Part shown: positions 24,722 to 33,011 of the stretch, piece by piece
How positions within the stretch are numbered: position 1 is the stretch's first letter
How the letters are laid out: each line of letters starts with the position of its first letter
Source: Phreatobacter sp.
Lineage (GTDB): Bacteria; Pseudomonadota; Alphaproteobacteria; Rhizobiales; Phreatobacteraceae
Length of the DNA: 64,000 nt
Assembly (NCBI RefSeq): GCF_027532945.1
Contig: NZ_JAPZTZ010000003.1
Coordinates: forward strand, 248,001 to 312,000
Reading direction: 5' to 3'
Notes under the pieces: model-generated
What the model was told of the DNA's origin: nothing
Databases searched by the model: none
Seen by the model: only the letters and a program-made list of their open reading frames with translations
Position numbers and translations under genes: made by a program

Positions 24722-25376
24722 GATCGCAAGACTGCTCGTCGAGGCCCTCGGCCAGACGCTCTACATGGTGGCGGCCGCCGGCCTCATCGGCACGGCGCTC
24801 GGCCTGCCGCTCGGCGTGTTCCTCGCGACCTCCGGGCGCGGGGAGCTGTTCGAGGCGGTCGCGCTCAACCGGGTGCTTGGCCTTGTCGTCAATGCCACGC
24901 GCTCGACGCCCTTCATCATCCTGGTGGTGGCGATCATCCCGTTCACGCGGCTCGTCGCCGGCACCTCCATCGGCACCACGGCGGCGATCGTGCCCCTGAC
25001 GGTGGCGGCGACGCCCTTCATCGCCCGGATCATCGAGGCGGCGATCCGCGAGGTCGATGCCGGCCTGATCGAAGCCTCTCGCGCCATGGGCGCAACGCCG
25101 CTGCAGATCGTCGGCAAGGTGCTGCTGCCCGAGGCGCTGCCGGCCATCGTGCTCGGCCTGACGCTCACCGCCGTCAGCCTCATCGGCTACTCGGCCATGG
25201 TGGGCGCGGTGGGCGGCGGCGGCCTCGGCGATCTCGGCATCCGCTTCGGCTACCAGCGCTTCATGCCCGAGGTCATGGCGGCCGTTGTCATCGTCCTCAT
25301 CGCCCTCGTCCAGGCCGTGCAGAGCCTCGGCGACTGGATCGCCCGGCGCGTCAACAGGCGCCTGCGCTCAGCCTGA
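24711..25376 (+). CDS. metI: Methionine ABC importer permease
   Basis: The ATG at 24711 gives 221 residues with five hydrophobic segments, as in MetI. VNATRSTPFIILVVAIIPF and the coupling-loop sequence EASRAMGATPLQIVGKVLLP are classic for this subfamily, as is the GYSAMVGAVGGGGLGDLGIR stretch near the C-terminus. It starts inside the end of metN. It forms the homodimeric channel for methionine. Confidence 0.95.
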   Translation: MSPEIARLLVEALGQTLYMVAAAGLIGTALGLPLGVFLATSGRGELFEAVALNRVLGLVVNATRSTPFIILVVAIIPFTRLVAGTSIGTTAAIVPLTVAATPFIARIIEAAIREVDAGLIEASRAMGATPLQIVGKVLLPEALPAIVLGLTLTAVSLIGYSAMVGAVGGGGLGDLGIRFGYQRFMPEVMAAVVIVLIALVQAVQSLGDWIARRVNRRLRSA

Positions 25377-25416
25377 CCTCTCCCCTCTCCATCCCAACCT
25401 CCTTGAAAGGACTGCC

Positions 25417-26223
25417 ATGACCACGTTCATCGACCGCCGCGCGCTCCTCGCCGGTACCGCCGCCGGCCTCATCGCGGCCCCTGCCCTCGTCCGGGCCCAG
25501 GCCCGCACGCCGCTGCGCGTCGGCGTCACCGCCGGCCCGCATGCCCAGATCCTCGAGGCGGTGAAGCCGGTCGCGGCGGCCCGAGGCCTCGACCTCCGGA
25601 TCGTCGAGTTCTCGGATTTCATTCTGCCGAATGCCGCCCTTGCGGCGGGTGACCTCGACCTCAACTCCTACCAGCACAAGCCCTTCCTCGATCAGCAGAA
25701 CGCCGACCGCAAATACGGTCTGGTCGGCGTCGGCTTCACGGTCAATTTCCCGATCGGCGTCTATTCGAAGCGGCACAAGAGCTTTGCGGAGGTCCCGGCG
25801 GGCGCTCAGGTGTCGATCCCCAACGATCCGACCAACGGCGCACGGGCGCTACTGCTGTTCCGCGACAAGGGCCTGATCACGCTCAAGGACGGCGTGGGCC
25901 TCCGGCCGACCGTGGCCGACATCGTCCACAACGAGAAGCGACTGCGATTCATCGAACTGGAAGCGGCACAGACCGCCCGGTCGCTCGACGACGTGGCCGC
26001 CGCCGTCATCAACACCAACTTCGCCCTCTCGGTCGGCCTCAATCCCGGCCGCGACGCCATCCTGCGCGAGGATCCGAAGGGGCCTTACGTCAACCTCATC
26101 GCCGTGCGCGACGCGGACAAGGACAAGCCCTGGGTGAAGCCCTTCGTCGAGAGCTACCAGTCGGCCGAGGTGAAGGCCTTCATCGAGCGGACCTTCCAGG
26201 GTTCGGTCCTGCCGTCCTGGTGA
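25417..26223 (+). CDS. metQ: Methionine-binding periplasmic protein, NlpA/MetQ family
   Basis: The ATG at 25417, after CTTGAAAGG, gives 268 residues. Family landmarks are LRVGVTAGPHAQILE, SYQHKPFLDQQN and the late FVESYQSAEVKAFIERTF. The signal (DRRALLAGTAAGLIA then VRAQA) has no lipobox cysteine, so unlike most MetQ proteins it should be a soluble periplasmic protein. It delivers methionine to MetNI. A UUCG-loop hairpin follows its stop. Confidence 0.93.
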   Translation: MTTFIDRRALLAGTAAGLIAAPALVRAQARTPLRVGVTAGPHAQILEAVKPVAAARGLDLRIVEFSDFILPNAALAAGDLDLNSYQHKPFLDQQNADRKYGLVGVGFTVNFPIGVYSKRHKSFAEVPAGAQVSIPNDPTNGARALLLFRDKGLITLKDGVGLRPTVADIVHNEKRLRFIELEAAQTARSLDDVAAAVINTNFALSVGLNPGRDAILREDPKGPYVNLIAVRDADKDKPWVKPFVESYQSAEVKAFIERTFQGSVLPSW

Positions 26224-26232
26224 CATGACCTG

Positions 26233-26256
26233 CCTCCGCGCCTTCGGGCGCGGGGG
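26233..26256. terminator. UUCG-tetraloop hairpin between metQ and the GntR gene
   Basis: CCTCCGCGCC (26233-26242) pairs with GGCGCGGGGG (26247-26256) around a TTCG loop, ten pairs with one G-T wobble. It lies between convergent stops and has no T-run, but the very stable tetraloop stem makes a bidirectional stop likely. Confidence 0.65.
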
Positions 26257-26264
26257 CCTCGTCC

Positions 26265-26972
26265 TCAGCAGCCCGGCGAGCCCGCCACGCCCGCCACATA
26301 GTCGCTGAGGCGCTGGAGCCCACGGCTCATGTGATGGTCGATCTCGGCGAGCATGAGGTCGAGCCGGTCACCGCTGGCCAGGTCGACATAGGCCTGGTGG
26401 GCATCGTCGAGCGGACCGGATCGGCCATGGGCCTTCTGGTGGACGGCGAGATAGAGGTGGAGGCGCGGAGCGATGCGGTTCCAGGTCTCAAGCAGCAGCC
26501 TGTGGCCGCACTGCTCATAGACCGTGCCGTGGAGACGGACCTCCGCGAGGGCTGCCTCATAGCCGTCGCCGCTGCCGAGGGCTGCGAGGAGCGCCTCGTG
26601 GCGCGCCTTCAGCGTCGCGGCGAAGGCCGCCGTGCGGCGCGGCCAGATGTGCTCGAAGGCGAGGCGCTCCAAGGCTATGCGCAGGGAATAGATCTCGCAC
26701 ACATCGCCCGGCGAGAGGCTCACCACCCGCGTTGCGGTATAGGGCACCGAAACGAGCAGCCCCTCCTCGACGAGCAGGCCCATGGCTTCGCGCAAGGGAC
26801 CCCGGCTCACCCCGAACTCGGCGGCGAGCTGCTGTTCGGTGACGGTGCTGCCGGGCGCAACCTGCCCGTCGATGATGGCGTGGCGCAGGCGCTCGGCGAC
26901 GCGGTCGCGGAAGGTCTCGCGCTTCAGCGGCGCGACGGCTCCCTCGGCTGCGAGGCGCGCCACCGGGCTCAT
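26265..26972 (-). CDS. GntR-family (FadR/FCD) transcriptional regulator
   Basis: A 235-residue protein. The N-terminal winged helix contains FRDRVAERLRHAIIDGQVAPG and LAAEFGVSRGPLREAM, the GntR signature, followed by a helical FCD effector domain with HGTVYEQCGHRLLLE. FCD domains bind small carboxylates with a metal held by Asp and His residues. The gene is last in the leftward operon and overlaps the aminotransferase stop by four bases, so it is probably autoregulatory. A palindrome of the FCD-GntR type lies upstream of the first gene of this operon at 30919-30932. Confidence 0.93.
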   Translation of the reverse strand: MSPVARLAAEGAVAPLKRETFRDRVAERLRHAIIDGQVAPGSTVTEQQLAAEFGVSRGPLREAMGLLVEEGLLVSVPYTATRVVSLSPGDVCEIYSLRIALERLAFEHIWPRRTAAFAATLKARHEALLAALGSGDGYEAALAEVRLHGTVYEQCGHRLLLETWNRIAPRLHLYLAVHQKAHGRSGPLDDAHQAYVDLASGDRLDLMLAEIDHHMSRGLQRLSDYVAGVAGSPGC

Positions 26973-27892
26973 CGCGTCACCCAGGCCTGGTAGCGCTCGG
27001 AGGCGAGCTGGGTCAGAGGGCCGGGCTGACCGGTGCCAATGACCCGGCCGTCGATCCGCGTCACCGGCGTGACGCCGCCCAGCGTGCCGGTGATGAAGGC
27101 TTCATCCGCGGCATAGGTCTCGGCGAGGGTGAAGGGCCGCTCGTCCGCGAGGCCACCCGCGTCGCGCCAGGCGTCGAGCACGGCCTGGCGGGTGAGGCCC
27201 TTGAAGCAGAAGGCGCCGGTGGAGGTCCACAAGGACCCGCGGCGCACGATGAAGAAATTCGTGGAGTTGCAGCTCGCCACGAGGCCCTGCGGATCGAGCA
27301 TCAGCGCCTCGTCAGCCCCGGCGTTGATCGCCTGGATCAGCGCCTGGATGAGGTTCAGGCGGCTGTGCGAGTTGAGGCGCAGGTCGAAGACGTCGGGCGT
27401 GCTGGTGCGGAAGGTCGAGGTGAAGAGCGCAAGGCCCCGCGCCTTGGTCTCCGGGCGCGGCGTCTTGTACTCGGCGACGATGACGATGGTGGCCTTGCCG
27501 ATGATGAAGCGCGGGTCCTGGTTGACCGTCTTCTTCACGCCGCGCGTGACCATGAGGCGGACATGGGCGCCGTCGGTCATGCCGTTGCGGGCGAGTGTCT
27601 CTTGGACGGCACCCGCGACCTGCTCGCGGCTGAGGCCGATATCGAGGGCGATGGAATTCGCCCCCTCGAACAGCCGGTCGAGATGGGCGTCGAGCTGGAT
27701 CAGCCGGCCGTTCTTGAGGCGCAGACCCTCCCAGACGCCATCTCCCAACACGAAGCCGCTATCGAAGACCGAAACGCGCGCCTCGTGGCGGGGCACGAAG
27801 GCGCCGTCGACATAGACGAGGACGTGGTCGTTGCGCGGATCGTCCTGGTAGCCCTGGGCACTGCCCGCGGTGGAGGTCGAGGCGCTGGTCAT
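26969..27892 (-). CDS. Class IV (BCAT/D-amino-acid type) aminotransferase, catalytic lysine not found
   Basis: A 307-residue protein with fold-type IV landmarks: VSVFDSGFVLGDGVWEGLR near residue 45, HVRLMVTRG near 115, SCNSTNFFIV near 210 and GTLGGVTPVTRIDG near the end. These enzymes use pyridoxal phosphate to transaminate branched-chain or D-amino acids. In the segment that should hold the Schiff-base lysine the sequence is LNSHSRLNLIQALIQA, with arginine or serine where lysine is expected by eye. The gene sits between the ABC transporter ATPase gene and the GntR gene in one operon, so its substrate is likely the imported amino acid. Activity is uncertain until the lysine question is settled. 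Confidence 0.82.
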   Translation of the reverse strand: MTSASTSTAGSAQGYQDDPRNDHVLVYVDGAFVPRHEARVSVFDSGFVLGDGVWEGLRLKNGRLIQLDAHLDRLFEGANSIALDIGLSREQVAGAVQETLARNGMTDGAHVRLMVTRGVKKTVNQDPRFIIGKATIVIVAEYKTPRPETKARGLALFTSTFRTSTPDVFDLRLNSHSRLNLIQALIQAINAGADEALMLDPQGLVASCNSTNFFIVRRGSLWTSTGAFCFKGLTRQAVLDAWRDAGGLADERPFTLAETYAADEAFITGTLGGVTPVTRIDGRVIGTGQPGPLTQLASERYQAWVTR

Positions 27893-27903
27893 GGCATGTC
27901 CGT

Positions 27904-28686
27904 TCAGAAGCTGAACCGGCGGTGGCCGGCGATGAAGGCCTGAGTGAGCGGCCGGCGCGGGTTCTTCAAAACCTCGTCGGGCGTGCCCTGTTCGTAGATG
28001 CCGCCCTCCGCGAGGAAGAGCACGCGGGTCGCCATGTGGTAGGCGAAGCCGATCTCGTGGGTGACGAGCAGCATGGTGCGCCCTTCCGCCGCGAGCGCCT
28101 GGATCGCGTCCAGCACCTCGCCGACGAGGGCTGGGTCAAGGGCGGATGTCGGCTCGTCGAAGAGCAGGATCTCCGGCTCCATGGCGAGCGCGCGGGCGAT
28201 GGCGACGCGTTGCTTCTGGCCGCCGGAGAGGTGGGCCGGATAGGCTTCGGCCTTGTCGGCGAGGCCGACGCGGGCGAGTTCGGCCAGCGCCTGGCGGGCG
28301 GCGGCATCACGCCCCATCCCCTTCACCGTCACGAGGCCCTCCATGACATTGCCGAGCACGGTCATGTGGGGAAAGAGGTTGAACTGCTGGAACACCATGC
28401 CGACGCGCTGGCGCAGGCGCACCAGCGCCGCCTCGCTGTAGCGCGTCTCGGTGCGCTCGCCGCGGCGGACCTCCTCGCCCACGGGCTCGCCGCCGAGGAT
28501 GACGCGGCCTTGATCGGCGTGCTCCAGCACATTGATGCAGCGGAGCAGCGTCGACTTCCCCGAGCCCGAGGCGCCGATGATGGCGATGCGGTCGCCGCGG
28601 GCGACCTCGAGATCGACGCCTGCAAACACGCTGCGGTCGCCGAAACGCTTGCCGAGGCCTTCGATGCGGAGGAGCGGGCCGGTCAT
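27904..28686 (-). CDS. Polar amino acid ABC importer ATPase
   Basis: The ATG at 28686 gives 260 residues. Motifs are Walker A GASGSGKST, signature LSGGQKQRVAIARAL and Walker B ILLFDEPTSALDP, with GMVFQQFNLFPHMTVLGNV at the Q-loop, as in GlnQ/HisP-type ATPases. A short insert (EEVRRGERTETRYSE) near residue 70 is common in this subfamily. It follows the second permease gene by two bases and powers the importer encoded upstream. Confidence 0.94.
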   Translation of the reverse strand: MTGPLLRIEGLGKRFGDRSVFAGVDLEVARGDRIAIIGASGSGKSTLLRCINVLEHADQGRVILGGEPVGEEVRRGERTETRYSEAALVRLRQRVGMVFQQFNLFPHMTVLGNVMEGLVTVKGMGRDAAARQALAELARVGLADKAEAYPAHLSGGQKQRVAIARALAMEPEILLFDEPTSALDPALVGEVLDAIQALAAEGRTMLLVTHEIGFAYHMATRVLFLAEGGIYEQGTPDEVLKNPRRPLTQAFIAGHRRFSF

Positions 28687-28688
28687 CG

Positions 28689-29354
28689 TCAATCGCTCCG
28701 GGCGAGGCGCCGCTCGAGCGCGTAGGTGGCGCGCACCAGCGGGTAGAGCAGGAGGAAGAACAGCGCGCCGATGACGGTGTAGACCTCGAGCGGGTTGAAG
28801 TTCAGCGAGGCGACGAGCTTGCCCTGCTGGAGGAGCTCGACATAGGCGACGACGGAGGCCAGCGTCGTCATCTTGAAGATCTCGATGCCGCGGTTGGTGA
28901 GGGCCGGCAGCACGCGGCGCAGCGCCTGCGGGAGGACGATGCGGCGGAGCACCTGAAGGCCGGTCATGCCGATGGCGCGCGCCGCCTCCCACTGGCCGGG
29001 TTCGATGGACTGAATGCCGGCGCGGTAGATCTCCGCCGAATAGGCCGCCGAATTGAGCGAAATACCGAGGATCGCCGCGCCGAAGGGGCTGATCTCCACC
29101 GGTACCAGCATGGGCAGGGCGAAGTAGAACCAGAGGATCTGGACGAGGACCGGCGTGTTGCGGAACAGCTCGATGAAGCCGATGGCGAGCCAGCGCAGCA
29201 CGCCGTGGCGCGAGCGGCGCATCAGCGCGACGACGAGCCCCAGGGACAGTCCGAGGACGAGGCAAACGAGGAACAGCCGGACCGTGCCGATGGCGCCGAA
29301 GGCGAGCGCCTGCCAATTGTCGAGGACGGGCGCGAAATCCCAGCGATAGCTCAT
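28689..29354 (-). CDS. Polar amino acid ABC importer permease
   Basis: A 221-residue inner-membrane protein starting MSYRWDFAPVLDNW. It has about five membrane segments, the FIELFRNTPVLVQILWFYF motif near residue 75 and the coupling loop EAARAIGMTGLQVLRRIVLPQ, both typical of the HisMQ family. Its start overlaps the stop of the sister permease by four bases. The two permeases form a heterodimer. Confidence 0.94.
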   Translation of the reverse strand: MSYRWDFAPVLDNWQALAFGAIGTVRLFLVCLVLGLSLGLVVALMRRSRHGVLRWLAIGFIELFRNTPVLVQILWFYFALPMLVPVEISPFGAAILGISLNSAAYSAEIYRAGIQSIEPGQWEAARAIGMTGLQVLRRIVLPQALRRVLPALTNRGIEIFKMTTLASVVAYVELLQQGKLVASLNFNPLEVYTVIGALFFLLLYPLVRATYALERRLARSD

Positions 29355-30025
29355 CGCGCCATCTCCCCGCTCACCGCCATGCGCCGCTCGACGAGGGCGG
29401 CGATCGCGCTCACCAGTGAGATGGTGACGAGGTACATGAGGGCCGCGGCGGTGAAGACCTCCAGCGGCCGGAAGGTCTTCTGGGCGAGTTCGTTCGCCTG
29501 GTAGAGCAGGTCGGCATAGGAGACGGTCGCGACCAGCGTCGTCGTCTTCATCAACTCGATGGAGCGCTCCATCATGGCGGGGAACATGCGCTTCACCGCC
29601 TGGGGCAGAACGATGCGACGCATGGCCTGCGCTTCCGTCATGCCGATGGCGCGGGCCGCCTCGCGCTGGCCCCGGTCGACCGAGACGATGCCCGCACGGA
29701 AAATCTCGGCGAAGAAGGCACCGGACTGGATGGTGAAGGTCAGCGCCGCCGCCAGATAGGGCGTCATCTCCACCTTCAGCACGATGGGCAGGCCGAAATA
29801 GAACCAGAAGAGCTGGACCAGCGGCGGCGTCGTACGGAACACCTCGATCACCACGCCGGCGGGAGCCGAGAGGAACCGGCTGCCGGAGAGCCTCGCCAGC
29901 GCCAGCGCCAGACCGACAGGAATGCCGCCGGCCAGCGCGACGCCGGTCAGCGCCAGCGTGTTGGCGAGGCCGGCCAGCAGCAGGTCGCCATTGGCGATGA
30001 CGGGCGAGAAGTCCCAGCGATACAC
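29351..30025 (-). CDS. Polar amino acid ABC importer permease (GTG start)
   Basis: I chose the GTG at 30025, giving 224 residues that begin YRWDFSPVIANG, which matches the start of the sister permease almost exactly and lies just after the stop of the binding-protein gene. The frame extends further but only through that gene. Family features are VFRTTPPLVQLFWFYFGLP and EAARAIGMTEAQAMRRIVLP. The similarity of the two permeases suggests an old duplication. Confidence 0.9.
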   Translation of the reverse strand: MYRWDFSPVIANGDLLLAGLANTLALTGVALAGGIPVGLALALARLSGSRFLSAPAGVVIEVFRTTPPLVQLFWFYFGLPIVLKVEMTPYLAAALTFTIQSGAFFAEIFRAGIVSVDRGQREAARAIGMTEAQAMRRIVLPQAVKRMFPAMMERSIELMKTTTLVATVSYADLLYQANELAQKTFRPLEVFTAAALMYLVTISLVSAIAALVERRMAVSGEMAR

Positions 30026-30032
30026 GGCCGCG

Positions 30033-30872
30033 TCAGCCGAGCATTTCCTTGATGATCGGCGGCGCAGCCTTGGGGTCGAGGCCGAAGCCGGTGAGGAACT
30101 CCTCGTACCAGCCCTGGATCCTGCGGCTGCGATAGTACTCCCCGACCTGCTGCTCGACGAAGGCCAGGAACGGCGCATCGCCCTTGCGTACGGCAGCGCT
30201 GGAGGGGTTCGACTGCGTCGGCTGAGGCACGACGATCTTGCCGGAGCCAAGGCGCTGGCGGGCGGCGATCAGCGGCGGATGGAACAGGCAGACCGCGTCG
30301 ACGCGACCGGCCTGGAAGGCGGCGATCGCCTCGGTATTGCCAGGGAAGCGCTGGATCGCCGCCTTGGCGACATTGGTGGTGAGGAACCGGTCCATGCTGG
30401 TCGCCTGGGGCACGGCGATGCGCACCTCCGGCTTGTTGAGGTCCTCCCAGGAGCGCACCGCGAGATCGTCCTTCGCCAGCACGGCGAGGGAATAGTAGAG
30501 CAGCGGCGAGGCGGGGAAATCGACGGCCTCGGCGCGCTCGGGCGTCGCGTCAAGCACGTACATGATGTCGATGCGGTTGGCCTGCAGCGCCGCGATGGCG
30601 GTGCCCCAGGTCACCTCGACCGGCTCGAAGCGGACGCCGAGGGCTGCCGCCATAGCCTTGCCGACCGAGACCCCGACGCCCGAGGACCATTCACCGGTGC
30701 GGGCATCCTTGGAGTACCAGGGCGGCGCCTGGGTCACGCCGACGCGCAGCGAGCCGCGGCGCTTCACCTCGTCGAGGGTGCCGGTGCCCTGCGCGAAGGC
30801 CGGCGCGGCCAATATGCCGCCTGCGGCCGCGGCGAAAGTGGTGGTGAAGGTCCGCCGGTCGATCCTGCTCAT
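30033..30872 (-). CDS. Polar amino acid ABC importer substrate-binding protein
   Basis: A 279-residue protein of binding-protein family 3. The signal (RIDRRTFTTTFAAAAGG then PAFAQG) directs export. The mature part contains LRVGVTQAPPWYSKDARTGEW, then SVGKAMAAALGVRFEPVEV and DLNKPEVRIAVPQATSMDRF. It heads the leftward importer-aminotransferase-GntR operon, with AAGGGGGC as ribosome site. The ligand is an amino acid or related compound that the aminotransferase may process. Confidence 0.92.
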   Translation of the reverse strand: MSRIDRRTFTTTFAAAAGGILAAPAFAQGTGTLDEVKRRGSLRVGVTQAPPWYSKDARTGEWSSGVGVSVGKAMAAALGVRFEPVEVTWGTAIAALQANRIDIMYVLDATPERAEAVDFPASPLLYYSLAVLAKDDLAVRSWEDLNKPEVRIAVPQATSMDRFLTTNVAKAAIQRFPGNTEAIAAFQAGRVDAVCLFHPPLIAARQRLGSGKIVVPQPTQSNPSSAAVRKGDAPFLAFVEQQVGEYYRSRRIQGWYEEFLTGFGLDPKAAPPIIKEMLG

Positions 30873-30918
30873 GCCCGCCCCCTTGGCTGAAGAATTGCAG
30901 TCAAGAATGCCGATTGTC

Positions 30919-30932
30919 GATTGTCAACAATC
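30919..30932. promoter_or_regulatory. FCD-GntR-type operator GATTGTCAACAATC
   Basis: A perfect inverted repeat (GATTGT-CA-ACAATC) lies 47 bases upstream of the binding-protein start and 117 bases before the photolyase-like gene. The core TTGT-N2-ACAA fits the known FCD-GntR consensus. On the minus strand TTGATC and GACAAT with 18-base spacing flank it, so binding would block that promoter. An extra GATTGTC half-site is just left of it. Confidence 0.6.
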
Positions 30933-31048
30933 TTCGGATCAACGCGATTGACACGCCGAAGGTCGAGCTGGGCAGTTGCATAAGCGCAGCGGCCCTGGGA
31001 TGCATTCCAACCGCGCATATTGATGCCGTCGCTTGATTTCTGGTCGCC

Positions 31049-32305
31049 GTGATCCACCTCCCCGCCTCCACGGATGAGGCAGGCATGGCGGATCGTTGGA
31101 TCGGAACACGCGCGGCGGGGCTCGCGGCCATGGAGGCCTTCGTGCCGGCCATGGGCCGGCGCTATGCCAATGGCCGCAACTACGACGACGGCCCGGGCCA
31201 TCATCGCGCGGTGTCGCGGCTCTCGCCCTATATCCGCCGCCGCCTCCTTACCGAGCAGGAGGTCGTGGCTGCGGCGGTCGCCGCCCATGGCGCCGAGGGA
31301 GCGGAGAAGTTCGTCCAGGAGGTGATCTGGCGGACCTATTTCCAGGGCTGGCTGGAGCGCCGCCCGCAGGTCTGGGACGCCTATGTCACGGGGCTTGCCG
31401 GCGACCTTGCCGCCCTTGATGCCGACCGGCGGCTGCGGCGTGACGTGGAGCGGGCCGAGGCCGGCGCCACCGGCATCGCCTGCTTTGATGCCTGGGCGAA
31501 CGAGCTCGTTGAGACCGGCTATCTCCACAACCACGCCCGCATGTGGTTCGCCTCGATCTGGATCTTCACCCTCGGCCTGCCCTGGCGCATCGGCGCGGAC
31601 TTCTTCCTGCGCCATCTCATCGACGGCGATGCCGCCTCCAACACACTGGGCTGGCGCTGGGTCGCAGGGCTCCACACCCGCGGCAAGGCCTATCACGCCG
31701 AGGCCTGGAACATCGCGACCTATACCCGCCAGCGATTCACGCCGCGTGACAGCGACCTGTCGCGTGCGGCGGAGACGCTGGAGCATCTGGAGCCGGAGGG
31801 GCTGCCGCCGCTCCAGCCCCTGCGGCCCATTCGTGCGCCGGAGCCGGGACGCCCGACGGCCCTGCTCATCACCGACGAGGACGGGCGGGTCGAGGAGTTC
31901 GATCGCGATGGCCTCACCATCGTCGCTGCCGCAACGCTCGCTGCCTCGGCGCTGCGCTCACCGCGCGCCGTCGCCGAGCATGTGACCCGCTTCGAGCAGG
32001 AGGCGCTCGCCGACACCGCCGCGCGGGCGGACGTCACGGCGATCTCCCTCGAGGCGCTTCATCCGGGCGACCTCGCGCGCTGGGCCGCTGCGGCGGGCGC
32101 CACCCAGATCATCACGCCCTGGGTGACCCGCGGCCCCCTGCATGACTGGCTGCGCGCCGCCACGCCGGCGCTGGAGCGCGGCGGCATCGCCCTGTGCGAG
32201 TGGCGGCGCGACTGGGATGCTGCGATCTGGCCCCATGCCACCGCAGGCTTCTTCAAGGTGAAGCAGCAGATCCCGGCGGTGCTGGAGCGCTTCGGCATCG
32301 GCTGA
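31049..32305 (+). CDS. Cryptochrome/photolyase-like protein with inverted domain order
   Basis: A 418-residue protein (GTG start). Residues about 25-235 match the FAD-binding helical domain of photolyases: SRLSPYIRRRLL near 56, EVIWRTYFQGWL near 91, TGYLHNHARMWFASIWIF near 156 and DGDAASNTLGWRWVAG near 192. The Asn facing the flavin and both Trp residues of the WQW motif are kept, while the Glu of the usual WRE motif is Thr here. The alpha/beta domain that normally comes first appears at the C-terminus (about 268-415), starting PTALLITDEDGRV. Light-dependent DNA repair or a photoreceptor role is possible. It is a single gene followed by a hairpin. Confidence 0.75.
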   Translation: MIHLPASTDEAGMADRWIGTRAAGLAAMEAFVPAMGRRYANGRNYDDGPGHHRAVSRLSPYIRRRLLTEQEVVAAAVAAHGAEGAEKFVQEVIWRTYFQGWLERRPQVWDAYVTGLAGDLAALDADRRLRRDVERAEAGATGIACFDAWANELVETGYLHNHARMWFASIWIFTLGLPWRIGADFFLRHLIDGDAASNTLGWRWVAGLHTRGKAYHAEAWNIATYTRQRFTPRDSDLSRAAETLEHLEPEGLPPLQPLRPIRAPEPGRPTALLITDEDGRVEEFDRDGLTIVAAATLAASALRSPRAVAEHVTRFEQEALADTAARADVTAISLEALHPGDLARWAAAAGATQIITPWVTRGPLHDWLRAATPALERGGIALCEWRRDWDAAIWPHATAGFFKVKQQIPAVLERFGIG

Positions 32306-32324
32306 GGCGGTTCGGAACCGCCTC
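32304..32324 (+). terminator. Hairpin at the end of the photolyase-like gene
   Basis: GAGGCGGTT and AACCGCCTC form a perfect nine-pair stem around CGG, beginning inside the stop codon. There is no T-run, so it may act as a weak terminator or protect the 3' end of the transcript. Confidence 0.5.
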
Positions 32325-32449
32325 GTCCACGCCGGCCTCAAGGCACGCGCTAAGCGCTGTCGGTACCGACGGCCAGTTGAGACAGCGCAAAGGCGTTCGG
32401 CGCGCCGGCATCTAGAAGAGGCGCATCGCTCTTCCAGGTCTGCGGTCCC

Positions 32450-33007
32450 ATGTCTCTCCTGGCCTTTACCGGCGCCTCGCTGCTGATCCTCCTCACCCCC
32501 GGTCCGACCAACACTTTGCTGGCGGCGGCGGGAGCAGCCGGAGGTTTTCGGCGCAACGCCACCCTGCCGCTCGCCGAATCCCTCGGCTATGGCCTCGCCA
32601 TCGGCGCCTATGGCGCGCTGGCGACCGCGCTCGCCGACAACCCGGCAGCGCTCGCCGTGCTCAAGCTCGCCAATATCGGCTGGCTTTGCCTCACGGCCGC
32701 GCGGCTCTGGACGCGTCCGCCTGCGGGTGCGGAGCCGGCGCGCGGGTCCTACGGGACCGTGCTGCTCGCGACGCTTCTCAACCCGAAGGCCATGCTCGTC
32801 GGCGTGATCCTCATCCCGGCCATGATGGCGCAGGCCCCGGTGGCCGCGATGCTCGCCTTCGCGGCCCTCTCCTTCCTCGCAGGCCTCACCTGGGTGGCGG
32901 TGGGCGCCAGCCTGCCGCCGGTGTTGAAGCGTCACGCAAACCGGGCGGCGGCAGCCATCGTCGCAGCCTTCGCCGTCATCGGCGCGATCAGTCTCGGCCA
33001 GGCCTGA
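32450..33007 (+). CDS. LysE/RhtB-family exporter
   Basis: A 185-residue inner-membrane protein with five or six hydrophobic segments. LLILLTPGPTNTLLAAAGAA at the N-terminus is the LysE-family pattern, and TVLLATLLNPKAMLVGVILIP near residue 105 is the matching central motif. The family exports amino acids and related molecules. It is slightly shorter than the usual 200-210 residues. It lies alone, convergent with the Bug gene four bases away. The substrate cannot be predicted. Confidence 0.88.
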   Translation: MSLLAFTGASLLILLTPGPTNTLLAAAGAAGGFRRNATLPLAESLGYGLAIGAYGALATALADNPAALAVLKLANIGWLCLTAARLWTRPPAGAEPARGSYGTVLLATLLNPKAMLVGVILIPAMMAQAPVAAMLAFAALSFLAGLTWVAVGASLPPVLKRHANRAAAAIVAAFAVIGAISLGQA

Positions 33008-33011
33008 CCGT

